Source of the DNA: Stenocarpella maydis
Taxonomy: Eukaryota > Ascomycota > Sordariomycetes > Diaporthales > Diaporthaceae
Assembly (NCBI GenBank): GCA_002270565.1
Contig: NQMI01000021.1
Coordinates: 124,001 to 188,000, forward strand
Reading direction: 5' to 3'
Length of the DNA stretch: 64,000 bases
The notes under the pieces are model-generated. The model was not told where the DNA came from, searched no databases, and saw nothing but the letters and a program-made list of their open reading frames with translations. The position numbers and the translations under genes are program-made. Shown in pieces: positions 58,280 through 64,000 of this stretch. The first letter of the stretch is position 1, and each line of letters starts with the position of its first letter.

Positions 58280-59776
58280 GCTGTCGTTCTTGAGAGACAG
58301 CCAGGGTTCCAGCTGAGCACGACGAGAGGTGGGTTGGCTGGACAAGAGCGAGTGTACACAGGCACGCTGGGCGGTCGCCGTGATCAGACATCGTTCGAGA
58401 AGCCACGAGGAGCACTGTGCACCGGATGCTGTCTTTTTATTGCTGCATCAATCCCAACCCGCCGTCGACATCTTCAACCTTGCGGCATTACATCACGTCG
58501 GAGATCATGCAGACGTGTGATGGGCACGGAGACGACGCTCAGGGTATTGGGATACTATACTTGCCGAGGCTCGCACAGGGCGACTGGGGCTGGCAGCTGA
58601 CCGAGTGTCATGCTTAACGGGGATGTTGCCATGCCGTTGTCTGAGGGGCGTCGAATGGGAACAACAAGTCCCCAGGAGGCACACTCACAGAGCGCGGGGG
58701 GAGGGTGGTAGCAAGTGCCTTGCGATGGGTGGCCTTTGTGCGGGGCCTTCGTTAATCTATAACTCCGCCCCACGTACACCAAATTCAGATGAAGTGAGGG
58801 GGGGTGAGGCTGTCAGCGGCACCGCCCGGATTCGAGGCATGCACAAACCCATGCCTCGGGGAGGAGAAGCTTGACCAGCGTGTGTGGAGGACGCATGTGG
58901 GCTTGGACGAGTCGGGTCGGCCGCGGGAGATGCAGTGCAGGGCATGCCATGGCATACATATATGAGGCACGATAGACTACTTCCAATGTTAAGTACACCT
59001 AGGTATGTCAACGGAATAGGTAGTCTGGGTTTGCGGTGTAGGACGTTGGGATAACCTGTCTGCTTGGAAGGGTTGCCTTTTGTCTTCATCGTTGCGACCG
59101 CTGCGCGACAGTACACTTGTGCTAGCAGCCTCGCCTGCCATTTCATATTCCGCGGAGATAGCCGTCCACGTACTCTGCTCCTCGTCACGTCCGACTCGGC
59201 GGATCCCACTTTACACTGTGTTGTGGCCCGATTAAGGTTGCTAACATCAGAAACATGTTTACAAGGTAACAAAGCTCTTCCTGGGATTTCGTGCTGTCTG
59301 CAACATACTATCTGGTTCCCAAGTGCAATGTGTCCGGCTCTATCTGTCTTGGACATAGCTGATTGCTTATTGTCCCGGACTTTGGCTCTAGCTATTCCTG
59401 GCCCGCTCGCCACTCAGCGACCGAGTTGAGGGCCGTCCTGGGGATGAAACACAACGAGTGCCACCCCGCGGGTCGTCACTGGACCTGTGCGCTAGGACAC
59501 GTCCATGACCAACGACCCTTTCCCGAAGGGATGGCGTCTTCTGGACACGACAACCTTCTGCATCGACCGAGTGCTGGTCTTCACATGCGATAGCCGATTC
59601 TTGTTTCGTTGACACTTCCTTTCCAGGGCTGTCGCCAGCCAAGGTAGCATTGCCGGATCCTCATCAATCCCAACGTGGAGGACCCCTGGTCTGCAGGTCT
59701 GCTGCCGCAGACATCTCTCGCCTGCACAACCTTCATCCGCAGACACAGCGGCAGTCGAAAAATCCCCAGGCTCAAA
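58280..59776. promoter_or_regulatory. Divergent promoter region between lipase and P450
   Basis: This 1.5-kb spacer holds the upstream regions of two genes transcribed away from each other. No coding frame is supported. A shared control element is possible, but none is recognised. Confidence 0.45.
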
Positions 59777-61853
59777 ATGCTGTCCGCATTATATGTCTTG
59801 GCCGGGGCCCTATTGGTATACGGCGCCTCGGCCGTCTTCAATGGCCTGCGCTCTCGCATCGCCGCCGCTAAGCGGTCAGGGCTGCCCTATGTGGTTACTC
59901 GTAAGTACCCACACGTCTCCTCGTCCTTGATGAGACCGAACTTGCTACTTACCATTGTACTAGCTATGTCGCCCTTCAGCCATTTCTGGCAGTTGACGTC
60001 CCGGATCCTGACGCCCATGATCAAATGCCTGCCCAAGTCTTGGTGGGAGAGGTGGATAGAGTAAGCCCTTGCACGGGAAGACAGAGGAGTGTGTACCATC
60101 ACCGTACAACGCAGCACGGCTGACCAGACATTCAACTAGCATCATGCAACCTGATTGGTCGTATCGCGACCTCCGGAAGCCTTGGGATCGGCTCGGGGAT
60201 ACCTTCCTGGTAGTGACACCATTCAAGGTCATCATGTGGACGTCGAGCGCAGAAGCCATCCACCAGGTAACGGCTCGGCGGGAGGCCTTTCCAAAGGAAA
60301 CCTCGGCCTATGAGATCCTGGCCATCTTTGGGCGGAACATGCTAACTACCGAAGGTGCTGAGTGGAAGATGCACCGCAAGGGGGTCTCGCCCAGCTTCAA
60401 CGAGCGGAATGCTGCTTACATCTTTGGCGAGTCAATCCACCAGACCCAGGGCTTGATCTCGCACTGGATGGGGGACGACGCGGAAGAAAAGCAGAGGGCC
60501 AGCAGTGCGACCATCAACACCATTGAGCACGACACCATGACGCTTGCCCTGAACATCATAGCCCACGTTGGTTTTGGACTCAGGTTCTTTTGGCCAAGCC
60601 AGACGCTGCCAGATGACCTGAGTGCCCAGAACAAGAAGTATGCCAGCTTCGAGCCTCCAGAGGGTCACTCTATGACGTTTGTGGACTCGCTGGCAACGGT
60701 CCTCGACAGGATCCTGGTGCTCCTGCTCGTTCCCCAGTGGCTCCTGAGGCATCTTCCTTTCAAGGCGACCAAGGAGGCGCTGTTGGCCTACAACAACTAC
60801 GACAAGTATATGCAGGAGTTCCTGGAGGACAAGATCGAGGAAGCTCGCAGGGGCGCCAGCAGTGATGGTATGGACATCATGGGCCAGCTGGTGCGGGCCA
60901 CTTATGGGGGCAAGGGCAAGGGCAAGAAGGAGAAGGCGGACGAGCCGCTGAAGATGACTGACGAGATGATCAAGGGAAATGCCTTTATTATAATCGTCGC
61001 CGGCCACGAGACCACTGCCAACACGCTGCACTTCACCCTGTGCGAGCTCGCCAACAACCCAGCAGCACAGCGCGCCCTCCAGGCGGACGTGGACCGCCTC
61101 CTCGGGCGTGACAGCGACCCGCTCACGTGGAACTACGAGAAGAACATCAACGCCCTGTGCGCGTCAGACGTCGCGGCGTGCATGAACGAGGCGCTGCGGC
61201 TCCTCCCGTCGGTCGTGGACATCCCGAAGATTGTCAGCCCGGGCCAGGACCAGGCCATCACTCTCAACGGGGACAAGCACGTGGTGCCGGAGAAAACCAT
61301 GGTCGTGCTGAACACGGTTGGGGTGCACCGGAACCCGAGGTACTGGCCGACGAGGCAGAAGAGCGGGGCCCCCGGCAGGGACGGCAACGACCTGGATGAG
61401 TTCCTCCCCGAGCGGTGGTACCGCCCCTCGCTGAGCAAGGCGGCCGAGGCGCAGGACGACGAGGAGGTGGAGGACTTCGGCGGGTTCAAGGGGCGCGACA
61501 CCAGCGAGCAGCTATACCGGCCCGTGCGGGGCTCATTCATACCCTTCAGCGATGGTGCCCGCTCGTGCCTGGGCCGACGGATCGCGCAGGTCGAGATGCT
61601 GGCGGCGCTCGCGGTGCTGTTTCAGAAGTACAGCATCGAGCTCGCGGTCGACGAGTGGGCGTCGGACGAGGAGGTGGCCGGCATGACGGTGGAGGAGAGG
61701 AGGGATGTGTACGAGAAGGCGAGGGCCAAGTCCCGGGAGACCATCAGGCAGGCGACGTCGGTACTGACGCTGAAGCTTCACGGGAAGCTCAAGGTTCCTG
61801 TCCGGCTGGTGAGGCGAGGGCGGGAGAGGTTCGTGAATGAGGTGGATGTCTGA
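59777..61853 (+). CDS. Cytochrome P450 monooxygenase, membrane-anchored
   Basis: Exons 59777-59900, 59964-60060 and 60140-61853 give 644 residues, long for a P450 (usually about 500-550). The introns are 63 and 79 bp (GTAAGT and GTAAGC donors, TAG acceptors). An N-terminal membrane anchor (MLSALYVLAGALLVYGASAV) places it on the ER. I-helix AGHETT is at 361-366, ExxR is Glu424-Arg427 (EALRLLP), and the heme loop FSDGARSCLGRR puts the axial ligand at Cys550. Extra length comes from a Lys/Gly-rich insert before the I-helix (GGKGKGKKEKADE), an acidic insert before the heme loop (EAQDDEEVEDFGG) and a long C-terminal tail. All core motifs are intact. Substrate and CYP family number are not assignable by eye. 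Confidence 0.93.
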
Positions 61854-62645
61854 GATGACAGACTGGGCGGGAAGTGGTTGGTCAGACTAGGCAAGCTGCG
61901 GCTCTAGGAATCTACAGCACGGGAGTTCTACGCGCACAGTGCCGTGTAGCATACATATGGAGTCTGATATCCTGAGAGGTGAAGACATGATGCTGTAGGC
62001 AACTCATTCATCATGAACCGAAGGTTGAGCCCGATCCGAAATAACAATTACCGCTCCAACACTAATTACGGAGTACACTGGAAAGAGACATCTAGCAATG
62101 AGAATGCAGCCATGGGATGGAATGATTGGAACGACAGAGCAGGGGTTGTTTGGGCTGTGTAAGCCAGTCCAAGGGCATGTTTATCCTCCAGCTCGTGGTA
62201 CGCACAGTAGGCGCCAGGCCCAGCTCACACTTCCAGCCCCCCTGATTTCCAAAAAGGTACACTAGGTTAGAAGGGGTGGCCCAGCTCCAAGCTCAGCGGA
62301 CCGCGTTGTCCGTTAGCCTCCCCGCTCTCACGGTCACAGTGCCCCACGACGCCCCTTTCCACCGGGTCACCGCATACACAGCCAAACCCCCCCCTCCAAA
62401 ACATTGAGATCAACAACATAACCCGCCTGCACCACTCGCTCGTGTCCTATGTACACTCACAAATAGCTACTTACACATCCCAGCCCAGCCTCTTTGCGCC
62501 GTGGTCGCTCCTCATATACAGCAGACAATCTCATCGCAGACAGAACATCTGCCTATCGCACACAGCTCACAAGCATCACAACCTCGTCGCAGGTCCACGC
62601 TATCATCTGCACACAGAGACACACGCCGCCAACGGCACTGACATC
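61854..62645. other. Intergenic region
   Basis: This holds the 3' flank of the P450 gene and the promoter and leader of the next gene, which is pyrimidine-rich from about 62380. It includes one copy of the dispersed 11-mer TTACGGAGTAC (62066-62076). No gene is seen. Confidence 0.55.
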
Positions 62646-63945
62646 ATGTCGAGCTCGTCCAACAGCTTCCTGCGCAGCCAGCGCAAGTCCGGCCTCCTCG
62701 AGTTGGCCGAGACTGTTGGTCTGCAAAAGTACGTCTGTATTTGATTTCCTGTCAAGCTCTCGCCTCCCGCTCCCGTGTCGCTTCGCGGCGTGCGGGGTTG
62801 CGCTGTGTCTGTCGCATCGCGCACATCCGACCTGGGCATGTATTTGCGTCGCAAACACGCATGCGCGCTGTCGCCATATGCGCAAACCCCAGCTTCCCAC
62901 TACGCCTTTCGAGCTTGGCCATCGGGTGATTAACTCGCGATGCTGAAACCAGCACCGACGGCCTGAAGAAAAGTGAGCTCGAGGTCGCCCTCGACGACTA
63001 CCTCGCCGAGAACTCGAGCCAGTTTAGCAAGAACCCAGCAGCCCTGCCTTACTACCAGGCGCGTGCTCGCGCGACAGGCTCACCAGTAAAGAGGGAATTA
63101 CCGCCTCCTGCTGAAGCCCCCAAGACCACGAAGCGAAGGGCCGCCAAGGCAGCTGAACAGAACATTGCTGCCACTGCCGGGTGAGTTTGCGCCGTACGCC
63201 CCGCTCGCGGCGCGTCTTGTCGCGCCCGGGGGGTCAGCCCTTGTAAACAGGAGCGGCAATACTGATAAGCGCGCGACCAGAGATGACTCGGAACTGGCCT
63301 TGACCCGCGAGGGCCAGCCCCCCGCTGTCCTGCCCGCGCTCCCCCTCCCCCTCACCGGCGACGTTGCCGCCGTCGTGGACGAGCGCACCGTCCGCTCCGC
63401 GAGCGCGTCGAGCCTCTACGAGGAATCAGGCATAGGAGGTCGCATACAACACGCGCGCACACGCTGTCCAAGTCCCCCTCGATCCTGTTTCTCCTACGCG
63501 TTTGAGCTTACCACTCGAAAGAAATCCTCTCGGACCGTACGCTTCACCATCCCGCATCGGCGTGGGGACGTTGGATACCCCGTCGAGGTTTCGATATGTT
63601 CTGTTGCCTGACCAGGTCGTTCTGGAACCGCGCCGCTCTGGCTTTTACAGCGTCGTCGTGCCTCTTCTTCGGATCTACTTCAAACCTCTCGGCTGCGCAC
63701 TCGCAGTCTGGTCGCGGAAGGGAAGCTCGCAGCCGGAGAACGTTGTTGATCTGTTGACCTTCAGCATCGCGAAGGCGATCATCACGTATGTCATCTACCA
63801 ACAGGGTGTCACCTTTGGCGGCTGGGTTGACCAGACGTCCGTGGCTCGCATCAACTCGGCCGTCTACGGGGGTTGGAAGGGCGTCATTGTTGGCGCCGCA
63901 ATCACTGGCATTGCGAGCCTCTATGACGCCGTGTTGCGGAAGTAG
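62646..63945 (+). CDS. Fungal membrane protein with SAP-like N terminus (middle uncertain)
   Basis: The proposed exons are 62646-62728, 62953-63180, 63251-63536 and 63616-63945, giving 308 residues. The first two introns (224 and 70 bp; GTACGT, GTGAGT) join clean coding: SSSNSFLRSQRKSGLLELAE, then NTDGLKKSELEVALDDYLAE (a SAP-like helix pair) and SPVKRELPPP. The C terminus has two hydrophobic segments, FSIAKAIITYVIYQQGVTFG and GWKGVIVGAAITGIASLYDA, ending VLRK. The third intron (79 bp, GTACGC donor, GACCAG acceptor) is only inferred: it is the one I found that closes the frame. The protein around it looks unlike family members as I remember them, and a different frame at 63590-63650 gives more family-like sequence. 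The gene may therefore be damaged or the sequence may contain indels. Function unknown. Confidence 0.6.
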
Positions 63946-64000
63946 AGCTCTCGCTAGGTGTGGGCGGGGTGTGACCTGGCCGTCATCCAGAACGGCGCCT

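Overview
The window looks like nuclear DNA of a filamentous ascomycete, most likely a Sordariomycete. Genes are interrupted by short introns (about 50-380 bp, mostly 50-100 bp) with GTRNGT-type donors. The readable proteins are typical of fungi: an up-regulated-during-septation protein, a fungal ORP1-like protein, a Rsm24-type mitoribosomal protein and fungal-type PLC-like, P450 and lipase genes. There are no operons, bacterial signals or rRNA genes, and I found no tRNA that folds. The species cannot be named from sequence alone.

Layout. 1-2674: no gene. 2675-3819 (+): secreted PI-PLC-X-like protein. 4840-6509 (-): mitoribosomal Rsm24/mS35, divergent from 7032-7756 (+), ALG13. ALG13 converges with 8071-9975 (-), AIP1. 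From 10.27 to 12.1 kb the DNA is visibly AT-richer; it leads into 12220-13314 (+), a T5orf172 (MUG113-like, GIY-YIG-related) gene, and 13638-14068 (-), a decayed alpha/beta hydrolase with an internal deletion. A perfect 18-bp hairpin lies just beyond. 17034-19544 (-): septation-domain protein. 19545-31064: 11.5 kb without a recognisable gene. 31065-33220 (+): leukotriene A4 hydrolase. 35899-39081 (+): ERCC6L2-like SNF2 ATPase. 39082-51110: 12 kb without a recognisable gene, probably including the long promoter and leader of 51111-53767 (+), the ORP1-like protein. 56331-58279 (-): secreted type-B carboxylesterase/lipase, divergent from 59777-61853 (+), a microsomal cytochrome P450. 62646-63945 (+): a fungal membrane protein with a SAP-like N terminus whose middle part is hard to model.

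Most genes are housekeeping and functionally unrelated: mitochondrial translation, N-glycan assembly, actin turnover, peptide processing, DNA repair and septation. The accessory part is 10-17 kb (AT-rich DNA, T5orf172 gene, pseudogene, hairpin), with the lipase/P450 pair as a second candidate. All exon boundaries were read by hand from splice consensus, frame and protein continuity; no transcript data were available.
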